DNA of 38,942 nt, taken from NCBI GenBank assembly GCA_036653595.1, contig JAVVTQ010000013.1, forward strand, positions 1 through 38,942, read 5' to 3'. The position numbers and the translations under genes were made by a program. The stretch comes from JAVVTQ01 sp036653595 (GTDB taxonomy: Bacteria > Bacillota > Clostridia > Oscillospirales > Ruminococcaceae). This document shows, piece after piece, positions 22,979 through 29,671 of the stretch (within the stretch, counting starts at the first letter, position 1; every line of letters begins with the position of its first letter). The notes under the pieces are model-generated. The model searched no databases. It saw only the letters and a list, made by a program, of their open reading frames with translations, and was not told the DNA's origin.

Positions 22979-24568
22979 TCATTCTTGCCATCTGTATATA
23001 AATTCGCCGTCTTTAACTGTCGCAATCACTTTGATGTCTCTGATTTCCTCGGGGGGGACTTTTAGGGGATTCTTGTCCAGAATGACCAAATCCGCCCTTT
23101 TGCCGGCGCGCAGACTTCCCTTTTCATCCTCTTCAAAATACTGAAACGCAGCGTTGATTGTGACGGCCTTGAGCGCCTCAATAACCGATATGCGCTCGTC
23201 TGCGCCCAAAAGCTCATTGCCCTTTGTCATGCGGTTGACCGCACACCACACCGTCTCGAGCATATCAGGCTCGATAACCGGCGTATCCTGATGAAAGGTA
23301 ATCGCAACGCCGTGCTGTAACGCGGAATTGGCCGGGCTGATTTGGCTGGCGCGCTGCCTCGTGAAGTTCTCGATGTGTATATCGCCCCAGTGATACACAT
23401 GTGCAACAAAAAACGACAGCATTATGCCGAGTCTCTTCACATCACTCAACATATCGGTCCCTATCAGCTGTGCATGTATTATGACCGGGCGCTGTGAGGT
23501 TATTTCGGGATACGTTTTGCTCACTCTGTCGACCGTACTTATAAACTGCTTTGCGGCGGCATCTCCGTTGCAGTGAGCCAATATTTGGATTTTGTGTGAG
23601 GCGGCATATTCGAGAGCCTCCATCAAATCCTCGTCGGACATGGTTCCATAGCCGCAGTAAGTTGCATCACCGCCGGCATACGGCTTGAGCATCCATGCTG
23701 TTCGGGCTTGCGGCGAACCGTCAAGAAATATCTTAAGACCTCCGATTTTGAAATGTTTGTCATATTCGCCGACCGAGCTTTTGAACTTCTTCATAAGTCC
23801 GAGCGAATCCATCGCTATATATGCGACAACATCAAGCTTGAGTGCGCCGCCTTGCAGCAGGCTGTCATACAGCTCGCCCATGCGCTCAATCATCATGCCC
23901 TCCTGAACTGTCGCTATCCCATGTGAGGCATACTTCTCCTGTACCCTGACAAATGCCTCAAAGAGCGCCTCCGCCCCCGGCATAGGAGTCATTTTGACAT
24001 ATTTTATAAACGCCGTCTCCTCCATATAGCCTGTCGGAGCGCCGTCTAAAAACTCTATTTCGCCGTTTGAAAATTCGCCGTTGTCAGATGTCACCCCGAT
24101 GTCGGACAGCGCTGCGGAATTGAAAACCCCTGCATGTCCTGATTTGTGCTGGATGAGCAGAGGGTTGTCCGGCGCTATCTTGTCCAGAAAATCGCGCTTT
24201 GGATGGCGTTTTTCCTTGAGCGCGTTGTGGTCATAGCCCTTTGCAACTATCCAATCGCCTTTCTTTACACCGCTGTCCGCAATAAAGCTGACTATCCTGT
24301 CTCCGATTTCCTCGAAGTCGGAAGTCTCGTCAAGCGCGACTTGCAGCAGAGAATTTGCCGCTGCAGAGAAATGGCTGTGTGCATCAATGAACGCCGGCAT
24401 GAGAGTTTTTTTGCAAAGATCTACCTTTTGTGCGTCCTCCCCCGCAAGCCTGCACACCTCATCGAGCGTTCCGACATAAGCTATGCGACCATCAGAGACA
24501 TATACCGCCTCCGCAGTCAGATTGTTCTCCATTGTGATGATGTCGCAGTTGTAAAAAATAGTCTCCAT
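22979..24568 (-). CDS. YtcJ-like metal-dependent amidohydrolase
   Basis: This 529-residue member of the amidohydrolase superfamily (amidohydrolase_3/YtcJ group) has the N-terminal metal motif FIDAHSHFS, later histidine motifs HCNGDA, HAQLIG and FHQDTPV, and a C-terminal composite sheet ending KGSLRAGKRADLVILDKNP, typical of these TIM-barrel hydrolases. It hydrolyses an amide or related bond of an unknown small molecule. The start is ATG 24568 (METIFYNCDI), preceded by AAGGGTG; an ATG 12 codons earlier is not preceded by a good site. Confidence 0.88.
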   Translation of the reverse strand: METIFYNCDIITMENNLTAEAVYVSDGRIAYVGTLDEVCRLAGEDAQKVDLCKKTLMPAFIDAHSHFSAAANSLLQVALDETSDFEEIGDRIVSFIADSGVKKGDWIVAKGYDHNALKEKRHPKRDFLDKIAPDNPLLIQHKSGHAGVFNSAALSDIGVTSDNGEFSNGEIEFLDGAPTGYMEETAFIKYVKMTPMPGAEALFEAFVRVQEKYASHGIATVQEGMMIERMGELYDSLLQGGALKLDVVAYIAMDSLGLMKKFKSSVGEYDKHFKIGGLKIFLDGSPQARTAWMLKPYAGGDATYCGYGTMSDEDLMEALEYAASHKIQILAHCNGDAAAKQFISTVDRVSKTYPEITSQRPVIIHAQLIGTDMLSDVKRLGIMLSFFVAHVYHWGDIHIENFTRQRASQISPANSALQHGVAITFHQDTPVIEPDMLETVWCAVNRMTKGNELLGADERISVIEALKAVTINAAFQYFEEDEKGSLRAGKRADLVILDKNPLKVPPEEIRDIKVIATVKDGEFIYRWQE

Positions 24569-24610
24569 TTTTTCACCCTTCGTCCGGATTTTTTTGTATC
24601 CCAATAAAAG

Positions 24611-25357
24611 CTATAGCTGCGAAAATGGATTTTTGCTCTGTGTGCTCAAAATACACTGCGCTGTATTTCCCAGCGCAGTCTGAAATCTTTCACACAAGTA
24701 CTTCACGCTCGGATTCTCAGTTTCATAATGTCCTGCGGCGACAGCGCACAGTCCAAGCCTTCTTGCCAACAGCGCATCGCTGTGTTTGATTTCTCCTGTG
24801 ACGAGCGCGTCACAGCCGTTTTCATAAGCCTTTTCGACAAACGCGCCTGCGCTTCCGCCGACAACTGCGATTTTCCTCAACCTTTTTTTGCTGTCGACAA
24901 AGCGCACACCCTTTGTGCCCAGCCTGTCTTCGACAAGCTCTGCCAGCTCCTTGCAGCTTACCTCATCTATATATCCTACACGTGCGAGTGTGTCCAGATT
25001 TTTTACGTCGCGCAGACCCAGCACAGAGCAGAGGACATCGTTGACGCCGCCATGTGCGCTGTCCCAGCAGGTGTGCAGGCATATAACCGAAATTGAGCCT
25101 TGCGCGGCAAGTACCAGACTGTCTCTCTGCGAAAAGCATTTTTGCGGATTCATCAGGACAGGATGATGCGAGACTATAATTGAGCAGCCGGATTTTTTCG
25201 CTTCCTCTATGACCTCTTCATCCGCGTCAAGGGCAAAGAGAATCTTGTCGGCGGTGCGCCCGCAGTCCAGCAGCAGTCCGTAATTATCCCATTCTTCGGA
25301 CAGCTCAAACGGCGCGATTTCTCTCGCAATTTCGAGAAGCTCATGTGGGCTTATCAT
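24611..25357 (-). CDS. Nif3-like dinuclear metal centre hexameric protein
   Basis: This 248-residue NIF3/YqfO-type protein has the metal-binding motifs SHHPVLMN, HTCWDSAHGGVND and GHYETENPSVK. Family members form a hexameric toroid with two metal ions per subunit; their role is uncertain, with reports of GTP cyclohydrolase-like activity. It has the simple architecture without the PII-like insert. The start is ATG 25357 after AAGGAG with 7-base spacing; it overlaps the trmK end by 17 bases. The trmK-nif3 pairing is conserved in Bacillota. Confidence 0.93.
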   Translation of the reverse strand: MISPHELLEIAREIAPFELSEEWDNYGLLLDCGRTADKILFALDADEEVIEEAKKSGCSIIVSHHPVLMNPQKCFSQRDSLVLAAQGSISVICLHTCWDSAHGGVNDVLCSVLGLRDVKNLDTLARVGYIDEVSCKELAELVEDRLGTKGVRFVDSKKRLRKIAVVGGSAGAFVEKAYENGCDALVTGEIKHSDALLARRLGLCAVAAGHYETENPSVKYLCERFQTALGNTAQCILSTQSKNPFSQL

Positions 25358-26027
25358 CGCAGTACTCCTTTGCAAAATCAATTATATCTCTCATTTCATG
25401 CGCCGTCTTTGCGTCTCTTTGCTCGATGGCTTTGAGAATTTTTTTTGCCTTTTCATATTCATGCCTCCAGTAAAGCAGGCCGTCTCCGTCGGGATGTATC
25501 TTGCCGAATGCGGCAAAATGCGGGGAAACGGTACACTTTATGCCGGAATAGGCAGCCGTCATCACCGTGTAAAATTGGCCCTTTTCGCAGACGGCGCTCT
25601 CTCGCTTTATCTCATATCCGGCAGAATACAAGAAACGCCGAAGCTTGTCATGGTCGCTTGCCGGCACCAGCACAAGGCGCTTGGTTGGCTGCGCGAGCCA
25701 CGGCACGCGCCTCACAATTTCCGCTATAGTGTAATACCCTATGCCAGCCATAACTATGTCGTCGACGTCGTCCGCACAAACTTTATCAAGTCCATCGCAC
25801 AGAACACAGCGCGTCTTTTCCTCTATTTTAAGCTGCGCAAACAGGCTTCGAGCGCTTTCCAGTGGCTGCTCGTTTACATCAATCGCCACGGTGAAACTCG
25901 ACTTTTTTGAAATGACAAGATATGCGCAGAGCTTTCCGTGATCGCACCCGACATCCGCCACGCGTGCACCGTCGCGCACGGCATCAGCCGCACATTTCAG
26001 CCGCTTTGTGAGCTTATATTCCAGCAT
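25341..26027 (-). CDS. trmK: tRNA (adenine-22-N1)-methyltransferase
   Basis: This SAM-dependent enzyme of about 228 residues makes m1A22 in tRNA. Seen are the Rossmann SAM motif VADVGCDHGKLCAYL, the acidic AIDVNEQPLESA, the motif DIVMAGIGYYTIAEIV where GMGG-type residues usually stand, and the KRLVLVPASDHDKLRRFL block. The start is uncertain: ATG 26027 (MLEYKLTKRL) gives the usual N-terminus but has no clear ribosome binding site; a TTG at 26054 is the alternative. The family's C-terminal coiled region is present. Confidence 0.9.
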   Translation of the reverse strand: MLEYKLTKRLKCAADAVRDGARVADVGCDHGKLCAYLVISKKSSFTVAIDVNEQPLESARSLFAQLKIEEKTRCVLCDGLDKVCADDVDDIVMAGIGYYTIAEIVRRVPWLAQPTKRLVLVPASDHDKLRRFLYSAGYEIKRESAVCEKGQFYTVMTAAYSGIKCTVSPHFAAFGKIHPDGDGLLYWRHEYEKAKKILKAIEQRDAKTAHEMRDIIDFAKEYCDDKPT

Positions 26028-26081
26028 ATTTTCAAACAAATCGGCGACAGCCAAAAGAGCCGCCGCCGAATGCCTTTTCTG

Positions 26082-26282
26082 TTATTTTCCGGCAAGACTC
26101 TCGTTTATCTTCTTAACCAGAGAAGAGACGTCTGTTCCGTGAACCTCGCACGCCTCTGCGAGCGATTCGCCGCGCGAGGCAGGGCATCCGAGACAATGCA
26201 TTCCGATTTCGAAAAAGAACTCTGCCGTATCCGGCGCCTTGTCCAGGATGTCACCTATGATGCTGTCTTTTGTAACTGTCAT
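26082..26282 (-). CDS. DUF1858 small cysteine protein
   Basis: This 66-residue protein has the DUF1858 pattern: an N-terminal D-[ST]-x-I-G-D-[IV]-L stretch (DSIIGDILDKAPDTAEFFFE), the motif GMHCLGCPASRGESLAEAC with a redox-type CxxC pair, and a short helical tail. Such domains occur alone or fused to hybrid-cluster proteins and may bind a redox partner or small ligand. AAAAAGGTG precedes ATG 26282; a longer in-frame reading upstream overlaps the promoter and is rejected. It is the first gene of the trmK unit. Confidence 0.85.
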   Translation of the reverse strand: MTVTKDSIIGDILDKAPDTAEFFFEIGMHCLGCPASRGESLAEACEVHGTDVSSLVKKINESLAGK

Positions 26283-26315
26283 AAAATTCACCTTTTTCAT
26301 GTATTTGATGTATAT

Positions 26316-26344
26316 ATTATATTGTAACCTGCGTTTAAAAGCAA
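26316..26344 (-). promoter_or_regulatory. promoter of the DUF1858-trmK-nif3-rqcH unit
   Basis: TTGCTT (26339-26344), 17 bases, TATAAT (26316-26321) on the minus strand, 33 bases before the DUF1858 start codon. Confidence 0.72.
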
Positions 26345-26411
26345 TATTAGTTCTTTTTATGAAATTTTGATCACCGGCGCCGGAATCTGCGCAAAAGGCA
26401 AAAAGGCACAG

Positions 26412-26440
26412 TAAAAGGGAGCGTTCTCCCGAACGCTCCC
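26412..26440 (-). terminator. terminator of the zinc-ribbon gene
   Basis: Minus strand GGGAGCGTT and AACGCTCCC form a nine-pair stem (26418-26440) followed by CTCCCTTTTACT; the T run is short. It lies 17 bases after the zinc-ribbon stop. Confidence 0.7.
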
Positions 26441-26456
26441 CGTCGTCATTCAATAC

Positions 26457-26735
26457 TTACTTTTCTTCTTTCATTTTCGCAAAGCAATCGCTGCAATAAA
26501 CGGGGCGATCCTCACGGGGTTTGAAAGGCACCTTTGCCTCTGTGCCACATGAGGCACATGTAGCTGTAAACCACTCGCGCTGTGCACGGCCGGCATTTTT
26601 GCGGCTGTCGCGGCAGTTTTTGCATCTCTGGGGCTCATTCTCGAAACCGCGGCTCGCATAAAACTCTTGCTCGCCGGCTGTGAAAACGAACTCATTGCCA
26701 CATTCTTTGCATACCAGGGTCTTGTCTTCGTACAT
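26457..26735 (-). CDS. zinc-ribbon protein with four CxxC pairs
   Basis: This 92-residue protein has four CxxC knuckles: CKEC (about 9-12), CKNC (about 38-41), CASC (about 60-63) and CSDC (about 81-84), spaced as two zinc ribbons, with an F/Y-rich FYASRGFENEPQRC stretch between the first two. It resembles the small CxxC-x17-CxxC proteins frequent in Clostridia, whose role is not known; nucleic-acid binding is plausible. GAGGAG lies before the ATG. A tRNA-like element sits in its 5' region and the SigH-like gene lies upstream. Confidence 0.85.
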   Translation of the reverse strand: MYEDKTLVCKECGNEFVFTAGEQEFYASRGFENEPQRCKNCRDSRKNAGRAQREWFTATCASCGTEAKVPFKPREDRPVYCSDCFAKMKEEK

Positions 26736-26769
26736 TCCAGTTCTCCTCTTTTGGGGTGAATAATTATTT

Positions 26770-26834
26770 TGCCCTTGGACGGAAACGAACCATCATCTTT
26801 GGTAACCAACGCTCTGCGCTTGAGCTACAAAGGC
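26770..26834 (-). other. tRNA-like element lacking an anticodon loop
   Basis: Minus strand 65 bases fold as a tRNA from 26834 to 26770: acceptor GCCTTTG/CAAGGGC (7 pairs, one G-T), D-stem GCTC/GAGC with a seven-base loop AAGCGCA, T-stem GATGG/CCGTC with loop TTCGTTT, and discriminator A. The middle is only TTGGT-T-ACCAA, so the anticodon loop has one base instead of seven. The D-loop lacks GG, the T-loop lacks the usual A58, and no CCA follows. It is a degenerate tRNA gene or a tRNA mimic in the zinc-ribbon leader. Confidence 0.5.
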
Positions 26835-26842
26835 ATATCTGC

Positions 26843-26861
26843 AAAAAGCCGAAATTCGGCT
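26843..26861 (-). terminator. short terminator-like hairpin after the SigH-like gene
   Basis: Minus strand AGCCG and CGGCT around a five-base loop, followed by TTTTTG, immediately after the sigma gene stop. A short stem, so probably weak; readthrough into the tRNA-like element and zinc-ribbon gene is likely. Confidence 0.55.
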
Positions 26862-26862
26862 C

Positions 26863-27381
26863 CTATGCTTGGGATTTTAGTTTCTTTCTCGCTCTCTGCA
26901 ACGCGTTGTCCACTGATTTGGGTGTTTTTCCAAGACGTTTTGCCGATGAAGAATAATCATACCCTTCCAGATGCAAGGCAAGCACAGCTCTCTCAAATGC
27001 CGAGAGGTTATCGTCGATTTTTTGTTGAAGCGCATCACACTCCTCGCGAAGAATCGCGAGATCCTCCGGAGAATACGCGCTGATAAGCGTCGGACTCTCG
27101 GCGTCCTCACACAGCGAAACATATCCGTTTAGCGGTGAGTGCTTTTTTCTCTGCGCCGCTTTCTGAGCCGACTTTATGCTGTTGTCGATGCATGTGATCG
27201 CATATGTTGAAAATGCCGCGCCTTTTGACTTGTCATAGCTCTCTATCGCATTGAATAAGCCAATAAAGCCCTCTTGTATCAAATCGTCGCTCTCAAGTCC
27301 CAAGGGATTGGAGCCGCACGCTTTGTGCTTTATGTACGGGAGAAACTCTGTCATCATTTTTGCAAGGAATGTTTTTTCCAT
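26863..27381 (-). CDS. SigH-like RNA polymerase sigma factor
   Basis: This 172-residue sigma-70 family factor has region 2 (about 20-90: ESDDLIQEGFIGLFNAIESY and FSTYAITCIDNSIKSAQK) and region 4 (about 125-170), joined by a short linker. Region 2 continues into HSPLNGYVSL, and region 4 ends KSVDNALQRARKKL; both resemble sporulation/stationary-phase SigH (HIPLNSYVSL and KSIDNALQR in Bacillus). It lacks a region 3 and any ECF anti-sigma partner. It is probably a SigH paralogue or the SigH orthologue itself, though the usual neighbours of sigH are absent. The start ATG 27381 is uncertain because no strong ribosome binding site is seen. Confidence 0.82.
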   Translation of the reverse strand: MEKTFLAKMMTEFLPYIKHKACGSNPLGLESDDLIQEGFIGLFNAIESYDKSKGAAFSTYAITCIDNSIKSAQKAAQRKKHSPLNGYVSLCEDAESPTLISAYSPEDLAILREECDALQQKIDDNLSAFERAVLALHLEGYDYSSSAKRLGKTPKSVDNALQRARKKLKSQA

Positions 27382-27448
27382 TTTAACAGAACACCATGCT
27401 AAACCGAATCTGCGCACTATGCGCCTATACTTTTTAGCTCACTTATAA

Positions 27449-27477
27449 AGTATATACTTCCGACCATTTTGTGTCAA
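27449..27477 (-). promoter_or_regulatory. promoter of the SigH-like gene
   Basis: TTGACA (27472-27477), 17 bases, TATACT (27449-27454) on the minus strand, 67 bases before ATG 27381. It sits just after the MATE gene stop. Confidence 0.82.
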
Positions 27478-27487
27478 TTGGTCAAAA

Positions 27488-28837
27488 TTACACATCTCTG
27501 GTGACATTTTTTATGTATTTACCACGAAAAATACGCACTAAACACAAAATGATGCGCACCGGCAGGTCTGCGCGCAGACACACATACACCCAGAGTACCG
27601 GCAGGTGCCACACAAACCCCGCCAGATAACCGAGCAACACGCCAATTCCCCATGTACAGCCGCAATCTACGGCAAATGCAAATTTTGTATCTCCTGCGCC
27701 GCGCAAAATGCCGACGATGCTCACTATTTCTACCCCAGAGCCAATCATAATTATGCCCATGACGGTGGTTATTTGCATGACAAGTTCGCGCGTCTCGTCG
27801 GAGACATTGTAGAGTCCGAGCATTGGCGTTCGCAGCAAAAATATGAGAGCGCATGCAAATATGCCCGCGCCCAGAGCCAGCGCCAGCGTCGTCTTTCCGA
27901 TTTTCTTTGCGCGCTCAAAGTCGCCCGCCCCGACGGTTTTGCCCATCTCGACGGCGGCGGCATTGCCTATTCCGAACATCATCACCATAGCGAGCTGTTG
28001 GAGCACACCGGCTATGCTGTTTGCCGACACGAAAACCGAGCCGATGTTACCGATAATCGCCGCCTGCACCACCGTGCCCATGCTCCATGCAAGTTCGCTT
28101 CCCACAACCGGGATGCTCGTTCTTATATAGTCCGGAAGAAGCTCTTTTTCTCTTTTAAACAGATATGAAAAGTTGAACTTAACCTTATTTTCCACAAAGG
28201 TCGAGTATACAAGAACTATCGCAAGCTCGACAAATCGCGCTATCACGGTGCCGATGGCCGCGCCGACAACCCCCAGCTCCGGAAAGCCGCACTTTCCGAA
28301 TATGAACAGGTAGTTGAAAGTTCCGTTTACCAGAAAAGATATGGCGTATGTAAAAGTCGAGAGCTTTACATTTTCGACGGCGCGCAGAGAGTTCATGTAG
28401 CAGGAGCTCATGCCGTTAAATATGTATGAAAAGGACACGACGCGCAAATACGAGGCTCCCAGCTCTATGACCGGTGCCTCTTTTGACATGAGCGACATTA
28501 TCTCGGTCGGAAATATCTGGCAGACCACCATAAAGAATACGGCGGCGACCGTTATGGCGCGCACCGAGATGCCCATGATTCTGCGCACAATCTCGACATT
28601 TCCCCGTCCCCAGTACTGCGATATCAAAACCGCGCCGCCAGAGGCCAGTCCAAATCCCAAAAGTGTAAAAACAAAAAAAGGCTGGTTGGCGAGCGAAGTC
28701 GCCGAAAGCTCATAATCGCCGAGCTTTCCAACCATTATCGTGTCGAGCATCTGAACCGCGAACGAAATTATATTTTGCAGTGCTATCGGCAGCGCTATTG
28801 CAGCCAGCGATCGGTAAAAGCTCTTTTCTTTTATCAT
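27488..28837 (-). CDS. MATE family multidrug/cation exporter
   Basis: This 449-residue inner membrane protein has about twelve hydrophobic segments in two halves. Family signatures include LPIALQNIISFAVQMLDTIMVGKLG at the first helices (the long N-terminal helix pair), GGAVLISQYWGRGN, and a second-half counterpart VVGSELAWSMGTVVQAAIIG. MATE proteins export drugs or metabolites coupled to H+ or Na+. The ribosome binding site is weak. The substrate is unknown. It is likely monocistronic with its own promoter; the following SigH-like gene has its own promoter too. Confidence 0.9.
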   Translation of the reverse strand: MIKEKSFYRSLAAIALPIALQNIISFAVQMLDTIMVGKLGDYELSATSLANQPFFVFTLLGFGLASGGAVLISQYWGRGNVEIVRRIMGISVRAITVAAVFFMVVCQIFPTEIMSLMSKEAPVIELGASYLRVVSFSYIFNGMSSCYMNSLRAVENVKLSTFTYAISFLVNGTFNYLFIFGKCGFPELGVVGAAIGTVIARFVELAIVLVYSTFVENKVKFNFSYLFKREKELLPDYIRTSIPVVGSELAWSMGTVVQAAIIGNIGSVFVSANSIAGVLQQLAMVMMFGIGNAAAVEMGKTVGAGDFERAKKIGKTTLALALGAGIFACALIFLLRTPMLGLYNVSDETRELVMQITTVMGIIMIGSGVEIVSIVGILRGAGDTKFAFAVDCGCTWGIGVLLGYLAGFVWHLPVLWVYVCLRADLPVRIILCLVRIFRGKYIKNVTRDV

Positions 28838-28873
28838 TTCACGTTGCTTTCAAGGTTTTTTTATAGTTTTACC

Positions 28874-28902
28874 AGTATATCAAACAAATAATGCTTATGC
28901 AA
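28874..28902 (-). promoter_or_regulatory. promoter of the MATE gene
   Basis: TTGCAT (28897-28902), 17 bases, TATACT (28874-28879) on the minus strand, about 37 bases before the start codon. Confidence 0.62.
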
Positions 28903-28903
28903 A

Positions 28904-28917
28904 TGAAAGCGCTCTCA
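28904..28917. promoter_or_regulatory. cre-like (CcpA) palindrome
   Basis: TGAAAGCGCTCTCA matches the cre pattern TGWNANCGNTNWCA at every defined position. It lies just upstream of the MATE -35 and 8 bases upstream of the plus-strand -35, a place typical of activation rather than block. One site of this length can occur by chance. Confidence 0.5.
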
Positions 28918-28925
28918 ATTTACTA

Positions 28926-28954
28926 TTGAAATAGCGCCTTGTTTAAGTTATAAT
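28926..28954 (+). promoter_or_regulatory. strong promoter of a plus-strand RNA
   Basis: TTGAAA (28926-28931), 17 bases, TATAAT (28949-28954). The transcript would start near 28961 and has no gene for 210 bases until tRNA-Leu. Confidence 0.72.
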
Positions 28955-28960
28955 AGCAGA

Positions 28961-29090
28961 AGTCCGCAATTTCTGTACAGACTGCGCAGCGCTCAGGCCG
29001 AGCTTCAAATTGATGACCTTAGTCGGCAGCGCACAAAGCTTTGTTTTGGCGAGATTGTGGCAGCGAAATGCAGATGCTTTTATTTTTGGT
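28961..29090 (+). ncRNA. candidate structured small RNA (unassigned; 6S-like layout possible)
   Basis: From the predicted start, CCGCAATTTC (28964-28973) can pair with GAGATTGTGG (29051-29060). An inner rod forms from GCGCT-CAG-GCCGA with TCGGC-AGCGC. On the 3' side a small ACAAAG/CTTTGT hairpin fits between them, and T-rich sequence follows near 29088. A closing stem, a bubble and a terminal stem resemble 6S RNA, but the length (about 130) is short and no conserved 6S sequence was recognised. It may equally be the long 5' leader of the tRNA-Leu transcript. Confidence 0.35.
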
Positions 29091-29170
29091 TTTCCCTGTT
29101 TTTGTTTTCGATTTACCCAGTCAATTGTCGGATTTTGATTTTTATATTGACGCGTAATTGAAATATACAA

Positions 29171-29257
29171 GCCGGTGTGATGGAATTGGCAGACGTGCGG
29201 GACTCAAAATCCCGTGGTAGCGATACCGTATCGGTTCGACCCCGATCACCGGCACCA
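29171..29257 (+). tRNA. tRNA-Leu (anticodon CAA)
   Basis: An 87-base class II tRNA. Acceptor GCCGGTG pairs with CACCGGC, the anticodon stem CGGGA/TCCCG carries loop CTCAAAA (anticodon CAA), a long variable arm GTGGTAGCGATACCGTA-type follows, the T-arm is TCGG-TTCGACC-CCGA, and the 3' CCA is encoded. It reads UUG codons. Confidence 0.96.
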
Positions 29258-29301
29258 AAAAAGTCCTGTGCTCAGCCCCGCGAAAAACGAACATTGCAAA
29301 G

Positions 29302-29341
29302 AAGCCCCCGGTCGCAGGATAATACTGCGGACGGGGGCTTT
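29302..29341 (+). terminator. terminator of tRNA-Leu
   Basis: AAGCCCCCG (29302-29310) pairs with CGGGGGCTT (29332-29340), with an inner CGCAG/CTGCG stem; the T-tract is short (CTTTGTC). Confidence 0.78.
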
Positions 29342-29589
29342 GTCATGCCTGAAACAAAAAGCACTCGCATACAGAACCGGTAAAGGCAGAAGTGCCTGAT
29401 GTCGTCGCAGGGAAAAGAACAGTGAGAAACAGCCTGAAAATTTGGCTTTGGAGGCAAATATACAGTGATAGGTTTTGCAAAACGGCATAGCCGCAAAATG
29501 AAAAGAATGAAAGCCGCATTGTTTCATGAGCTTTTGCACATGACCCCGGCGTGCTGCGGCTGAGGCTTTCTCTTTTGCCGTATCGCAAA

Positions 29590-29636
29590 GACGGCGTCCT
29601 GCGGTGCGAGCCGTCGCAGAACGCCGTTATTTTTGC
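29590..29636 (+). terminator. strong hairpin with T-tract
   Basis: ACGGCGTCCTGCG (29591-29603) pairs with CGCAGAACGCCGT (29615-29627) apart from one mismatch, followed by TATTTTTG on the plus strand. It could also help end the kinase operon coming from the other side, where the T run is poorer. Confidence 0.72.
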
Positions 29637-29671
29637 GAGCTTATGGCATTTTTAAAAGTGCACAGTGCTTT

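Larger units (their letters stand above)
28838..29170. other. 333-base divergent region before tRNA-Leu
   Basis: The region holds divergent promoters for the MATE gene (minus) and for a plus-strand transcript, a cre-like palindrome between them, and a possible structured RNA. No open reading frame here looks coding. Confidence 0.6.
29258..29671. other. 414-base region without a gene, rich in hairpins
   Basis: It contains the tRNA terminator (29302-29341), a branched palindromic segment (29509-29570) and another strong hairpin (29590-29636). Short reading frames on both strands show no family resemblance or ribosome binding sites. Confidence 0.6.

Noticed and set aside
21896..23065. Long plus-strand open frame across rqcH
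   Set aside because: It is a shadow of the NFACT gene, lacks a family match and is rich in Cys, His and Arg, as typical for antisense frames here.
26770..26834. An ordinary functional tRNA gene
   Set aside because: The segment between D-stem and T-stem is seven bases too short to hold an anticodon loop; forcing a TTACCAA loop leaves an unpaired anticodon stem.
28961..29090. SRP RNA (ffs) or RNase P RNA
   Set aside because: The GGAAGGAAGCAGCC-type SRP loop and RNase P conserved cores are absent.
29246..29539. Minus-strand open frame between tRNA-Leu and the kinase operon
   Set aside because: It runs through the tRNA terminator, has no ribosome binding site and an unlikely Cys/Phe-rich composition.
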